IMG/VR virus record: IMGVR_UViG_3300005588_000086
Coordinates: 1-27,027 of that record
Length of the DNA stretch: 27,027 nucleotides
DNA from: a virus
Direction: 5' to 3' (one strand)
In this document: positions 21,410 through 27,027 of the stretch, one piece after another
Layout: every line of letters begins with the position of its first letter
Numbering within the stretch: position 1 is the first letter of the stretch
Translations under genes and position numbers: made by a program
The notes under the pieces: generated by a model
Seen by the model: the letters and a program-made list of their open reading frames with translations, nothing else
What the model was told of the DNA's origin: nothing
Databases searched by the model: none

Positions 21410-22291
21410 ATGAGTTTAAGGGATCAAATCATAGATCAAATAGAAAAAGACAAGCAGCCTAATAATAAATCAAAAGGCAGTACCAAAAAGCCCTTAGAAG
21501 CTAAAATAGCTACAAATAGAATATCATCAGCTAATGCTATAAACCTGCTAAGAATAGAGACAGCATTTGATAAATTATTCTATATGAGGGAAAATTTAGA
21601 AGAAGAACGGGCAGGATTACATTGTTCTCATATTATAAAGGGAGATAGTGAATTCTGTTATAGGGCAGCTGTATTATCGTTACTCTTTAAGCAAAACCAA
21701 GGGGAACATATTAGTGCTGGCTTAAAAAGGATATTTGCTGCCGGTGATAATATTCATGAGAAGTGGCAAGATTTCTTTGATAAATCTGGTAAATCAGAAG
21801 GAATGCAGATTAAAGGTGTAGGAAATGAAGAAAGGGCTTTTAGTAGCATTTATGAAACATATTATACGCCAGATAGTAAAATAATCACCTTGTGGGACAT
21901 GTATAAATATATTCTAGAGATCAAATCAATGAATACATTTGCTTTTAAGAAGGCAGTTGCTGAACCGAACCCACGAAAGAAACATCCCAAAGCCTTCGTG
22001 CAGTGTCAAATGTATATGCATTTTGAAGGAATTCCTTTTGGAATCATATTATTAGAAGATAAAAATGATCAGAATTACCATGTGATATTCATTCAGTATG
22101 ATTCTGAGGTAGTTAAGCCATTCATCCAAAGGGCACAAATGGTTCAGACTCTGAAGCGTGAGTTCCTTTCAGATGGTACTCTACCCCAGAAAAAATGCAA
22201 AGGCTGTAATGACAAGAAAGCTAAGAAATGTGTGATGAGAGATGCCTGCTTCCAAGTTGGGATAGGCAGGATCAAGTTTAAGGCAAAATAA
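21410..22291 (+). CDS. Cas4/RecB-like PD-(D/E)XK nuclease with probable Fe-S cluster
   Basis: 293 residues from ATG 21410. Metal/active-site residues of the RecB-Cas4 fold are visible: His116 (IHEKW), Asp155 (TPDSKI), Glu170-x-Lys172 (LEIKS) and a Gln/Tyr pair (QCQMY, 198-202). Four C-terminal Cys (263, 266, 274, 280) plus Cys83 (EFCYR) could ligate a 4Fe-4S cluster, as in Cas4 and AddB. It is predicted to be a single-strand exonuclease in phage recombination or DNA degradation. It stands alone: no cas1/cas2 nearby, so a CRISPR role is not suggested. It sits between small unknown genes and a resolvase in the replication/recombination block. Confidence 0.8.
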   Translation: MSLRDQIIDQIEKDKQPNNKSKGSTKKPLEAKIATNRISSANAINLLRIETAFDKLFYMRENLEEERAGLHCSHIIKGDSEFCYRAAVLSLLFKQNQGEHISAGLKRIFAAGDNIHEKWQDFFDKSGKSEGMQIKGVGNEERAFSSIYETYYTPDSKIITLWDMYKYILEIKSMNTFAFKKAVAEPNPRKKHPKAFVQCQMYMHFEGIPFGIILLEDKNDQNYHVIFIQYDSEVVKPFIQRAQMVQTLKREFLSDGTLPQKKCKGCNDKKAKKCVMRDACFQVGIGRIKFKAK

Positions 22292-22374
22292 CTGTTCGAT
22301 TTAGGCTCACCTTTTATATATATTATATATATATTTTGGTAATAGATTATTAATAGATTAGTTAGGAGAATACG
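22292..22374 (+). other. AT-rich intergenic segment with a short tandem repeat
   Basis: The 83 bases between the nuclease and the next gene contain a run of TA/AT steps (22312-22337) and a direct repeat of the 10-mer TAATAGATTA with 11-base period (22340-22349 and 22351-22360). Easily melted DNA here could serve an origin or a regulatory site, but there is no set of iterons and no promoter with a clear -35 box, so I make no firm call. Confidence 0.35.
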
Positions 22375-22593
22375 ATGAGTAAAGAAAATGAATTTACAAA
22401 TATGAGTGACGGAGTGAATGATGGTTTTGTTTTATTTTATGTGAAAGATGAAAATGTATATCCGATTGCTTTAACCAAAGAACAAATGCAAATGTTAGAT
22501 ATTGTTATACCAACAGCATTAGGAAGTAAAGTAAATATAGTTGATATGCCAATGGCAACAGTTAAAAATTTAAAGGATGAGAATAATGGGTAG
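22375..22593 (+). CDS. Small unknown protein
   Basis: 72 residues with TTAGGAGAATACG before ATG 22375. Mixed helix/strand: polar start (MSKENEFTNMSDGVNDG), then a strand FVLFYVKDENVYPIAL and the end KNLKDENNG. No family recognised. Overlaps the following gene by eight bases. Confidence 0.55.
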   Translation: MSKENEFTNMSDGVNDGFVLFYVKDENVYPIALTKEQMQMLDIVIPTALGSKVNIVDMPMATVKNLKDENNG

Positions 22594-22840
22594 AAAGAAA
22601 GTTAAAGGAATTAAACAAGGAAAGTTTAGAATTGTTGTAGATGGACAAATGATTAATACCCAAGTATATATGGATTATGAGGGTAGATTTATTATGGTTA
22701 AAGGAAAAAGAATAAAAGTAAATTGGGATCCTGCAGAATCTAGATTTTATACACCAATTATTTGTAGCAGATCAGATGTAGATCCTGAGTATAGAAACAA
22801 AATGAAGATACTAGAACAAAGGTTATTTGGAAATGCTTAA
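22586..22840 (+). CDS. Small basic unknown protein
   Basis: 84 residues from ATG 22586; AAAGGATGAGAATA gives the SD for this start, and an ATG three codons upstream at 22577 is also open. The protein is Lys/Arg-rich with short strands (KQGKFRIVVDGQMINTQVYM) and resembles a small basic nucleic-acid-interacting protein, which is a guess. It precedes the resolvase gene and overlaps it by about eight bases. Confidence 0.55.
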   Translation: MGRKKVKGIKQGKFRIVVDGQMINTQVYMDYEGRFIMVKGKRIKVNWDPAESRFYTPIICSRSDVDPEYRNKMKILEQRLFGNA

Positions 22841-23447
22841 TCTGAAACATAAAAAGATTGTTATTGGTTTGGATCAGTCATATGAGAATTGTGGTATATC
22901 TATTGCTGTTGATGGTAAGTTAAAACGATGTACCTCACTTAGATTTAAAACCACAGATACTAAATCAGAAAAACGTAGATTATTAAGAGAGAGATTGGGT
23001 AAGTTATTTATTACCTGTTTATTCAGAGCAGGAAACGTGACAGTAATATTCGAAAGAATTAGATTATTTTCTGGAGGTAACATTAATCAATCATATTTAA
23101 TTGAAACAGGAAAATTAATTGGATCTATATTGGATAAGGCTTATCAATGTGGCATAACCTGCTACTCAGTTGACACCAGATCTTGGAAATCTAAAATCTT
23201 AGGAAGTAGTAAAACCTTTGATAAGTATGCTGATTGGGAGAAACCTGAGAAGGCAGCAGCTATAGAATTTATTCAGGCTCTAGGATTTGATTGTAGATTA
23301 CTGGATAAGAATGGAAATCAAAAAATAGTCACAAAAGGTAAAAAGAAAGGAACACTGAAATGGAATGATGATATGGCAGATTCTGGTTGTATTGCTCTAT
23401 ATGGATTCCTACCTGAATCACAACAGAAACTACAACTTGAAGAATAA
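22833..23447 (+). CDS. RuvC-like Holliday junction resolvase
   Basis: 204 residues from ATG 22833 (a TTG at 22827 is also open). The RNase H-fold acidic residues are in place: Asp14 in the first strand (VIGLDQSYENCGISI), Glu in VIFERIRLF, and the paired Asp of NDDMADSG near the C-terminus, followed by the CIALYGF helix. It fits the phage RuvC/YqgF-type resolvases that cut four-way junctions before packaging. It ends the replication/recombination operon; after it comes a new promoter. Confidence 0.8.
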   Translation: MLNLKHKKIVIGLDQSYENCGISIAVDGKLKRCTSLRFKTTDTKSEKRRLLRERLGKLFITCLFRAGNVTVIFERIRLFSGGNINQSYLIETGKLIGSILDKAYQCGITCYSVDTRSWKSKILGSSKTFDKYADWEKPEKAAAIEFIQALGFDCRLLDKNGNQKIVTKGKKKGTLKWNDDMADSGCIALYGFLPESQQKLQLEE

Positions 23448-23458
23448 TCATAAAAGTA

Positions 23459-23486
23459 TGTACATTTCACATCAGTGTGGTATAAT
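23459..23486 (+). promoter_or_regulatory. Extended -10 promoter for the accessory operon
   Basis: TGTACA (23459-23464) as a weak -35 and a perfect TATAAT (23481-23486) with 16-base spacing; TGG before TATAAT gives an extended -10. The context GG-TATAAT-AAGAA is almost identical to the promoter at 10412-10422 (AG-TATAAT-AAGAA). Transcription would start around 23493, exactly at the base of the structured RNA described next. Confidence 0.75.
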
Positions 23487-23493
23487 AAGAATG

Positions 23494-23665
23494 TGGATGA
23501 GCGGATCGAATATAAAACGTGACACATGTTGTACCCGATAAACTATATAGAACATTGGATCAAAACCTTGATTCAGAAATAATATTCCTTAAGCATTGTG
23601 TCCTTAAGGTTCGGGAAAAAGTAGTCAGATGCCATTTGGCTGACAGGTATTCGAATCCCCATCTA
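23494..23665 (+). ncRNA. Candidate structured RNA or structured 5' leader
   Basis: By eye pairing: a closing helix of three parts (23494-23499 with 23660-23665; 23503-23506 with 23655-23658; 23507-23512 with 23648-23653), then internal hairpins GGATCAA/TTGATTC (23557-23563, 23568-23574, loop AACC), CCTTAAG/CTTAAGG (23587-23593, 23603-23609), and GTCA..GCC/GGC..TGAC (23624-23644), plus a long-range pair CCCGA (23534-23538) with TCGGG (23611-23615). It begins at the predicted transcription start. There is no ORF with a ribosome site inside. It could be an independent small RNA or a leader that controls the operon from 23693. No known family recognised; tRNA and tmRNA do not fit. Confidence 0.55.
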
Positions 23666-23677
23666 AATCAACCAACA

Positions 23678-23695
23678 ACCTAGGAGGGTAAAATG
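23678..23695 (+). repeat. Repeated ribosome-binding module, copy 1
   Basis: The 18-mer ACCTAGGAGGGTAAAATG occurs identically at 23678-23695 and 23858-23875, each ending in the start codon of a short gene. It contains a CCTAGG palindrome and a strong AGGAGG site, and both copies are preceded by related ATCAAC sequence. A weaker version (AAGGAGGACGGTAAAATG) precedes the third gene at 24060. Probably a copied translation-initiation cassette. Confidence 0.7.
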
Positions 23696-23851
23696 AGAGA
23701 ATATTTATTAAATCAATTGGAAGAAATTAAAAAGGATATAACTAGAACTTTAGAATCTGGTAAAACAATAAACTTAGATCTTGTAGATTCTTATAATCAA
23801 ATGTTAAGATCTATCGAAGATTTAGATAATCAAATTGAAATTTACTGTTAA
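23693..23851 (+). CDS. Short unknown protein, 52 residues
   Basis: ATG 23693 follows the ACCTAGGAGGGTAAA site. Helical and charged with heptad-like Leu/Ile spacing (MREYLLNQLEEIKKDITRTL, then QMLRSIEDLDNQIEIYC). No family recognised. First gene after the structured leader. Confidence 0.6.
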   Translation: MREYLLNQLEEIKKDITRTLESGKTINLDLVDSYNQMLRSIEDLDNQIEIYC

Positions 23852-23857
23852 TCAACT

Positions 23858-23875
23858 ACCTAGGAGGGTAAAATG
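23858..23875 (+). repeat. Repeated ribosome-binding module, copy 2
   Basis: Identical to the 18-mer at 23678-23695, again ending in an ATG. The two copies lie 180 bases apart and are preceded by similar ATCAAC sequence. Confidence 0.7.
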
Positions 23876-24046
23876 TTAAATATGAATTTGAAAGAAAAGA
23901 TATTTACTGATTGGAATGAATTTTATGAAAACACAGATTTACTGATAGAGGATTTGGATTTAAATTACTATTATGAAGATATGGAAACTGGAAGATTTTC
24001 ACTAAGTAAATTTAGTGGTGGATCTAAAGTAGCAATCTGGTGGTAA
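23873..24046 (+). CDS. Short unknown protein, 57 residues
   Basis: ATG 23873 after the second repeated ribosome site. The sequence is acidic and aromatic-rich with a LEDLDLNYYYEDMETGRF-like stretch and ends in IWW. No family recognised. The aromatic/acidic C-terminus is odd for such a short protein and could be a protein-binding tail. Confidence 0.55.
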   Translation: MLNMNLKEKIFTDWNEFYENTDLLIEDLDLNYYYEDMETGRFSLSKFSGGSKVAIWW

Positions 24047-24059
24047 GGAGGACGGTAAA

Positions 24060-24182
24060 ATGTTAGAAATATTTATGGAAGGATTTCAAATAGGATTATT
24101 TATAGGAGCCATTATATTTTCTGTAAGTTTTGTAACTCATAAGCATTTGAGAGGAGATCCAGATGAGAACACTAACTCTTGA
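24060..24182 (+). CDS. Short membrane protein, 40 residues
   Basis: AAGGAGG site before ATG 24060. One hydrophobic segment (about residues 11-25: IGLFIGAIIFSVSFV) and a polar tail (HLRGDPDENTNS). A single-span inner-membrane protein is likely; role unknown. It overlaps the following gene by 20 bases. Confidence 0.55.
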   Translation: MLEIFMEGFQIGLFIGAIIFSVSFVTHKHLRGDPDENTNS

Positions 24183-24327
24183 AAGAGACCAATATCAAAC
24201 TACACCAAACAAAAATCATTATGATGTATTTACACTTGAAGATATGTATCTAATGTTTGACATAGAAGGAGAATGTTTTGGATATGAATTTGAAGATGGC
24301 AAGTTTGCTAGACTGATAATTGAATAG
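24163..24327 (+). CDS. Short acidic protein, 54 residues
   Basis: ATG 24163 follows GAGAGGAGATCCAG. Acidic, with strands in the second half (CFGYEFEDGKFARLIIE). No family recognised. It starts within the preceding short gene and ends shortly before a strong terminator. Confidence 0.5.
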   Translation: MRTLTLERDQYQTTPNKNHYDVFTLEDMYLMFDIEGECFGYEFEDGKFARLIIE

Positions 24328-24346
24328 ATATAACAGGATCTTAAAT

Positions 24347-24395
24347 AAAAAGGCTTTAGCTGACAATCATTGGTGTATTCAGTTAAAACCTTTTT
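24347..24395. terminator. Strong terminator, probably bidirectional
   Basis: A 17-base stem pairs 24347-24363 (AAAAAGGCTTTAGCTGA) with 24379-24395 (TCAGTTAAAACCTTTTT), with one mismatch and one wobble pair, and a 15-base loop. It is flanked by A-run and T-run on either side, so it can work for both strands. It closes the first accessory group; the next gene starts at 24429. Confidence 0.8.
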
Positions 24396-24428
24396 GTTAC
24401 ATAACCTATTATTAGAAAGGAGTTTCAT

Positions 24429-24545
24429 ATGATTAGAATAGATTTTATGGATTTAGTTGCATTAGCAGTAATTGGAACAATATGGGTGGTATTCTTAATT
24501 GGAATCGCTTACTATAATATCAAAGCTAGAATCTTAAGGATGTGA
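24429..24545 (+). CDS. Short membrane protein, 38 residues
   Basis: AAAGGAG site before ATG 24429. One central membrane segment (about residues 9-27: LVALAVIGTIWVVFLIGIA) followed by a basic end (NIKARILRM), which suggests a single span with the C-terminus inside. Similar to the other small membrane protein at 24060 in design but not in sequence. Function unknown. Confidence 0.55.
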   Translation: MIRIDFMDLVALAVIGTIWVVFLIGIAYYNIKARILRM

Positions 24546-24573
24546 AGAAAAAACGACAAGAATTGAGGTATAT

Positions 24574-24747
24574 ATGAATATGAAAATTGTACAGGAAACA
24601 GTTGAAGGTTTAGAGAAAAAGATTAAAGAAGAACAAAAATGGTGTGCAGATAATCACCATGATATTGAAGGTAGATCTGAAAGGATCAAGAAAATATTAG
24701 ATTTCAGATCTAAAATAACAATCTTAAAGAATAGGAGAAGATTATGA
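24574..24747 (+). CDS. Short helical basic protein, 57 residues
   Basis: ATG 24574 with GAGGTATAT before it (a second ATG follows at 24580). Lys/Glu-rich, predicted coiled (MKIVQETVEGLEKKIKEE, then ERIKKILDFRSKITIL). No family recognised. Its stop overlaps the next start (ATGA), so the two are coupled. Confidence 0.55.
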   Translation: MNMKIVQETVEGLEKKIKEEQKWCADNHHDIEGRSERIKKILDFRSKITILKNRRRL

Positions 24748-25025
24748 CTACTCAAAAAGCTTTTGATTTAATTAAAGTAATTACGGAATTAGATGAAGAA
24801 TACACAATTTCAGTTATTAGAGGAAATTATGAACATATATTTTGTCCATGTACTAAAAATTTTAATTATTGTATTTCAGAAACTGGGCTTGAACGTACTC
24901 AAAAACCTGTATCTTTGAAAGATTTAACAAGACATTTAATTCAAGTAAAACATGACAATTATATTGATAGACAAATGCATTATTTTATCTGTCATGATTG
25001 TAAAACAGTCTATATTGTAGAATAG
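24744..25025 (+). CDS. Small protein with paired Cys (possible zinc ribbon)
   Basis: 93 residues from ATG 24744. Cys pairs CPC (about 34-36) and CHDC (near 83-86), plus single Cys and several His, suggest a zinc ribbon, with the rest mixed helix and strand. Such small zinc proteins are common in phage accessory regions, often as host-takeover or regulatory proteins, which cannot be claimed here. It starts by ATGA overlap and is followed by an AGGAGAG site. Confidence 0.55.
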   Translation: MTTQKAFDLIKVITELDEEYTISVIRGNYEHIFCPCTKNFNYCISETGLERTQKPVSLKDLTRHLIQVKHDNYIDRQMHYFICHDCKTVYIVE

Positions 25026-25035
25026 GAGAGATCTC

Positions 25036-25275
25036 ATGAAAATAAGAAGAGAAATAAAAAGTAAGATGTTGTGGAATATTTTAACATTATATTTTGATAT
25101 AAAAATAGTATTTTTATTTTTAAGTAAAGCTATTATAGCTAAATTGAGAAGGGACTTAGAAAGTTGCAATACAAATATGGCAATCTTGATAATACATTGG
25201 ACTATGTCTAGTCAATTGGTGAAATTTGAAACCAAGAATTATATCTTTTCACACCAGGAAAATGAAATTCAGTAA
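25036..25275 (+). CDS. Small basic protein with hydrophobic segment
   Basis: 79 residues, AGGAGAGATCTC before ATG 25036. A basic start (MKIRREIKSK) is followed by a hydrophobic stretch (about residues 12-35: LWNILTLYFDIKIVFLFLSKAII) and another near 49-54, so membrane association is possible. No family recognised. Overlaps the next gene by 14 bases. Confidence 0.45.
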   Translation: MKIRREIKSKMLWNILTLYFDIKIVFLFLSKAIIAKLRRDLESCNTNMAILIIHWTMSSQLVKFETKNYIFSHQENEIQ

Positions 25276-25588
25276 TCCATATTTTACTATTGAGGAAAAA
25301 TTAAGCCTATTACAAAGATGGATTTTAGTACATAGTATGTTATATTACAGATTCAATTCTGCAATAGCTACAGATCAAAGATTTGATGATACTTGTAAAC
25401 AATATTTAGAATTAAGAAATACCAACCCTTTTGCTAAAGGAAGATATGATTATGCTTTTGAAGGATTTGACGGATCAACTGGATTTGATTTAGAATCTAA
25501 GTTATCTGAACATCATCATTGGTTGGTACAGCAAGATGCTTATCTGGTAATGAAAAATAAAAACAGAAAGGACATAAAATTATGTTAA
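25262..25588 (+). CDS. LigA-like protein (NAD-dependent DNA ligase domain Ia-like)
   Basis: 108 residues from ATG 25262, chosen because CCAGGAAAATG places an SD before it; the frame is open further upstream. The segment LLQRWILVHSMLYYRFNSAIATDQRFDDTCKQYLEL resembles the N-terminal Ia domain of LigA, in which Tyr/Asp residues bind the nicotinamide part of NAD+ (pattern YYxxxxxxxxDxxFDxxxxxL). A later FDGSTGFDLESKL segment is typical of the short LigA-related proteins seen in Bacillota phages. The ligase catalytic domain (KxDG) is absent, so it cannot ligate alone; its role is unknown. It starts after a hydrophobic unknown gene and ends inside the next gene. Confidence 0.55.
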   Translation: MKFSNPYFTIEEKLSLLQRWILVHSMLYYRFNSAIATDQRFDDTCKQYLELRNTNPFAKGRYDYAFEGFDGSTGFDLESKLSEHHHWLVQQDAYLVMKNKNRKDIKLC

Positions 25589-26073
25589 AACAAATTGATG
25601 ATACAATAGAAGCAATCAAAGCTTTTTTAAAATTATCTGAAGCTTTATTGGAAGTTCTAGAAGATTTAGTACAAAAAGAATGTATGGGAATTCCAACTAA
25701 AGATTATTCAGAATCAACAATTGAAATGGATTCAAGAGAAAATGGAGGCTATGCAGGAGTTGCTATCAATGTCAAAGATGGAGTAATAGTTAATGGTCAA
25801 TCATTTGATGCAGATGATAATGAAAATATTGAAGCTATCAATCAACTCATTAATCAAAATAGAGGAACAGAAGCTTATAATGAATGTAGTTGTCATGGGG
25901 ATTGTATTTGTCGTTCTGAATATGATGAAGATTGTGAAGCAGATCAAGAAGAACATATTTGTACATGTACTCATGAGGATCAATGTGACAATTGTAAATG
26001 TAAAAAAGGACTTACTGAAGGAGAAAAATTTCTTAAAAGAATACAAAACGTTAAAGCAACTTTCGTAGAATAA
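25582..26073 (+). CDS. Cysteine-rich small protein (possible metal-binding cluster)
   Basis: 163 residues from ATG 25582, which overlaps the previous stop. The first half is helical with Leu/Glu repeats (IKAFLKLSEALLEVLEDLVQ) and then a short strand region (GYAGVAINVKDGVIVNG). Residues 102-140 hold ten Cys and three His in a dense CxC/CxxxC array (CSCHGDCIC ... CTCTHEDQCDNCKC), typical of metal-binding clusters such as metallothionein-like or knuckle motifs. I do not recognise a family. A strong AAGGAGG site for the next gene follows the stop. Confidence 0.55.
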   Translation: MLKQIDDTIEAIKAFLKLSEALLEVLEDLVQKECMGIPTKDYSESTIEMDSRENGGYAGVAINVKDGVIVNGQSFDADDNENIEAINQLINQNRGTEAYNECSCHGDCICRSEYDEDCEADQEEHICTCTHEDQCDNCKCKKGLTEGEKFLKRIQNVKATFVE

Positions 26074-26082
26074 GGAGGATAT

Positions 26083-26214
26083 ATGTTAGGAAGATTACTT
26101 TGTAGGATCGGTATTCATAAAAATGTTAAAGTTTATTTAAAAAGAAATAAACCATATCCAAGAGAGATACATTGTATTAGATGTAAGAGGATTTTAACTA
26201 AAAGATTGAAATAG
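26083..26214 (+). CDS. Short zinc-knuckle protein, DUF1660-like
   Basis: 43 residues, AAGGAGG site before ATG 26083. It begins MLGRLLCRIGIHK and later has CIRCKRILTK; the pattern MxxLxCxxGxHK...CxRC is that of the small DUF1660-type phage proteins with a CxxC knuckle (function unknown in that family). It is followed by GAGGTGAG for the next gene. Confidence 0.6.
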   Translation: MLGRLLCRIGIHKNVKVYLKRNKPYPREIHCIRCKRILTKRLK

Positions 26215-26224
26215 AGGTGAGATC

Positions 26225-26545
26225 ATGAAAGAAAATTTATATCAAGCAGAGATTGGATTCTTAGGAATGTTCCCAAAAGAAAAACCAGTATTAACAGAAG
26301 TTTTACTTAATAAATTAAATACATCTTTTAAAATTATGGTAAACGCATCTCAAGTTACTGCAGATGGGAAAAAAAGTAACTGGATGTTTATGGCTAATAA
26401 TGATAAATCTGGGCCATTAACTTTAGACACAGAAAGAGAAGCAATAAAATTTGTTGAATTTTTAGTTAAGCAAGGCATGGATCCTTGGAATGTTAAAATA
26501 ATTCAAGAATTATACTTCAATTATGGAGGTGAGTTCTTTGGTTAA
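26225..26545 (+). CDS. Unknown protein, 106 residues
   Basis: AGAGGTGAGATC before ATG 26225. Mixed helix and strand with NWMFMANNDKSGPLTLD in the centre and aromatic residues near the end (YFNYGGEFFG). No family recognised. The final codons carry the ribosome site (GGAGGTGAG) of the next gene, which starts inside this one. Confidence 0.55.
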   Translation: MKENLYQAEIGFLGMFPKEKPVLTEVLLNKLNTSFKIMVNASQVTADGKKSNWMFMANNDKSGPLTLDTEREAIKFVEFLVKQGMDPWNVKIIQELYFNYGGEFFG

Positions 26546-27027
26546 AGGAAGAGAAAGAACTCAAAAATGGTATTTAGAAAATGAAAAACATGTAATGTCA
26601 TTTTTGGGATTAACTCCTTGTAAAGGATCTGGTAATGGAGCTGTTGAAAAAGAGGATGGATATAATGATAAAGTTTTGGCTCAATTGAAATCTACAGATA
26701 AAATGAGTTATAAAATGGATCATTTTGATTTAGAGAAATTAAGCTATCATGCAATGTATAGCAATAAACTTCCTCTATTTGTTTTAGAATTCTTAAAATA
26801 TGATGAATTATGGCTATGTTGTAAAGTTGAAGATATATTAGCAATAGTTGCATCTTTATTTGAAGAATCACTCATTCAATATTTTAAAGAAGATCCGGAC
26901 GTAATATTAGATCTGGATTTATCTGAGGATCCAGAAGAAGAAATTGAATGGAAACCACCAAAAGCTATTAAATCTGATGGTTTTGATAAATATAATCAGG
27001 ATCGGAAAAAACGTTATGAAAAGGAGT
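26538..27027 (+). CDS. PD-(D/E)XK-type endonuclease / resolvase-like protein (3' partial)
   Basis: Open to the end of the window (163 codons). I take TTG 26538, eight bases after GGAGG; a GTG at 26529 is also in frame but sits on the ribosome site. The part around residues 28-90 shows KGSGNG, EKEDGYND and LAQLKST followed by a helix (FDLEKLSYHAMY) and a strand PLFVLEFLK, which is the layout of archaeal/phage Hjc-type and restriction-like nucleases. The usual Glu-x-Lys is here Gln-x-Lys (QLK), a variant seen in some members of the superfamily. Assignment is tentative; the end of the protein is missing. Confidence 0.5.
   Translation, partial: MVKGRERTQKWYLENEKHVMSFLGLTPCKGSGNGAVEKEDGYNDKVLAQLKSTDKMSYKMDHFDLEKLSYHAMYSNKLPLFVLEFLKYDELWLCCKVEDILAIVASLFEESLIQYFKEDPDVILDLDLSEDPEEEIEWKPPKAIKSDGFDKYNQDRKKRYEKE

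Noticed and set aside
21410-22291. CRISPR-associated Cas4 as part of a CRISPR-Cas locus
   Set aside because: There is no cas1, cas2 or repeat-spacer array in the window; the fold is shared with phage RecB-like nucleases.
22312-22337. TATA-rich stretch as a hairpin or origin
   Set aside because: The run starts and ends in T's so it does not fold back fully, and no iterons or DnaA-like boxes were seen.
23641-23675. tRNA-like end (TATTCGAATCC and an ACCA) suggesting a tRNA or tmRNA
   Set aside because: The seven-base loop TTCGAAT is not flanked by a matching five-pair stem (the loop is preceded by A rather than the G that pairs with the following C), no acceptor stem fits, and the pairing of this end with 23494-23512 explains it better.
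22375-24743. Group I intron or hammerhead ribozyme near 23494
   Set aside because: Although GGATGAGCGG...CGAA is reminiscent of a hammerhead core, the required CUGAUGA and GAAA arrangement is missing, and no split gene flanks it.

Overview
This window is a piece of a tailed double-stranded DNA phage (or prophage) genome, probably a long-tailed siphovirus infecting a low-GC Gram-positive host (Bacillota). The reasons are a strongly AT-rich composition, AGGAGG-type ribosome binding sites in front of almost every gene, all genes on the + strand with 1-50 base overlaps, an HK97-type head and tail gene order without a sheath gene, an A118-like holin and an amidase endolysin carrying an SLH domain. 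The host species cannot be told from the sequence.

Layout. 2-1489: end of the major capsid gene and a probable head decoration protein, closed by a terminator (1496-1518). 1542-4508: small head-tail joining proteins, tail terminator, tail tube, and a tail-assembly chaperone pair joined by a programmed -1 frameshift (A AAA AAG at 4242-4248). 4519-8890: a short tape measure protein and a large tail hub/receptor-binding protein ending in what looks like a seven-bladed beta-propeller. 8905-10344: lysis cassette (XhlA-like protein, holin, amidase-SLH endolysin), closed by a terminator. 10389-10417: a promoter that starts the replication/nucleotide operon. 10457-13103: a HeH/Rho-N-like protein, an unknown protein, a DnaG-type primase and a T4 gp32-like zinc SSB. 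13093-16701: a nucleotide-modification cassette. 16704-23447: DnaE-type polymerase, RecA, small unknown proteins, a Cas4/RecB-like nuclease and a RuvC-like resolvase. 23459-27027: a second promoter, a candidate structured RNA, then many small accessory proteins and, at the right edge, a probable PD-(D/E)XK endonuclease.

The most notable content is the cassette at 13093-16701. It encodes an all-alpha NTP pyrophosphohydrolase (T4 gp56-like role), a NodU/CmcH-type O-carbamoyltransferase, and a fusion of a thymidylate-synthase-fold enzyme with a P-loop nucleotide kinase. The synthase domain has Asp (D184) where thymidylate synthase has the dUMP-selecting Asn, in a GFxxD context like T4 dCMP hydroxymethylase. 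Together these make a nearly complete route: remove dCTP, make 5-hydroxymethyl-dCMP, phosphorylate it, incorporate it with the phage's own polymerase, then carbamoylate the hydroxyl to give 5-carbamoyloxymethylcytosine DNA. The prediction is inferred from motifs and gene order and can be tested directly on virion DNA.

No integrase, repressor, CRISPR array, convincing tRNA or insertion sequence was seen. Terminase, portal and the replicative helicase are not in the window and would be expected outside it.
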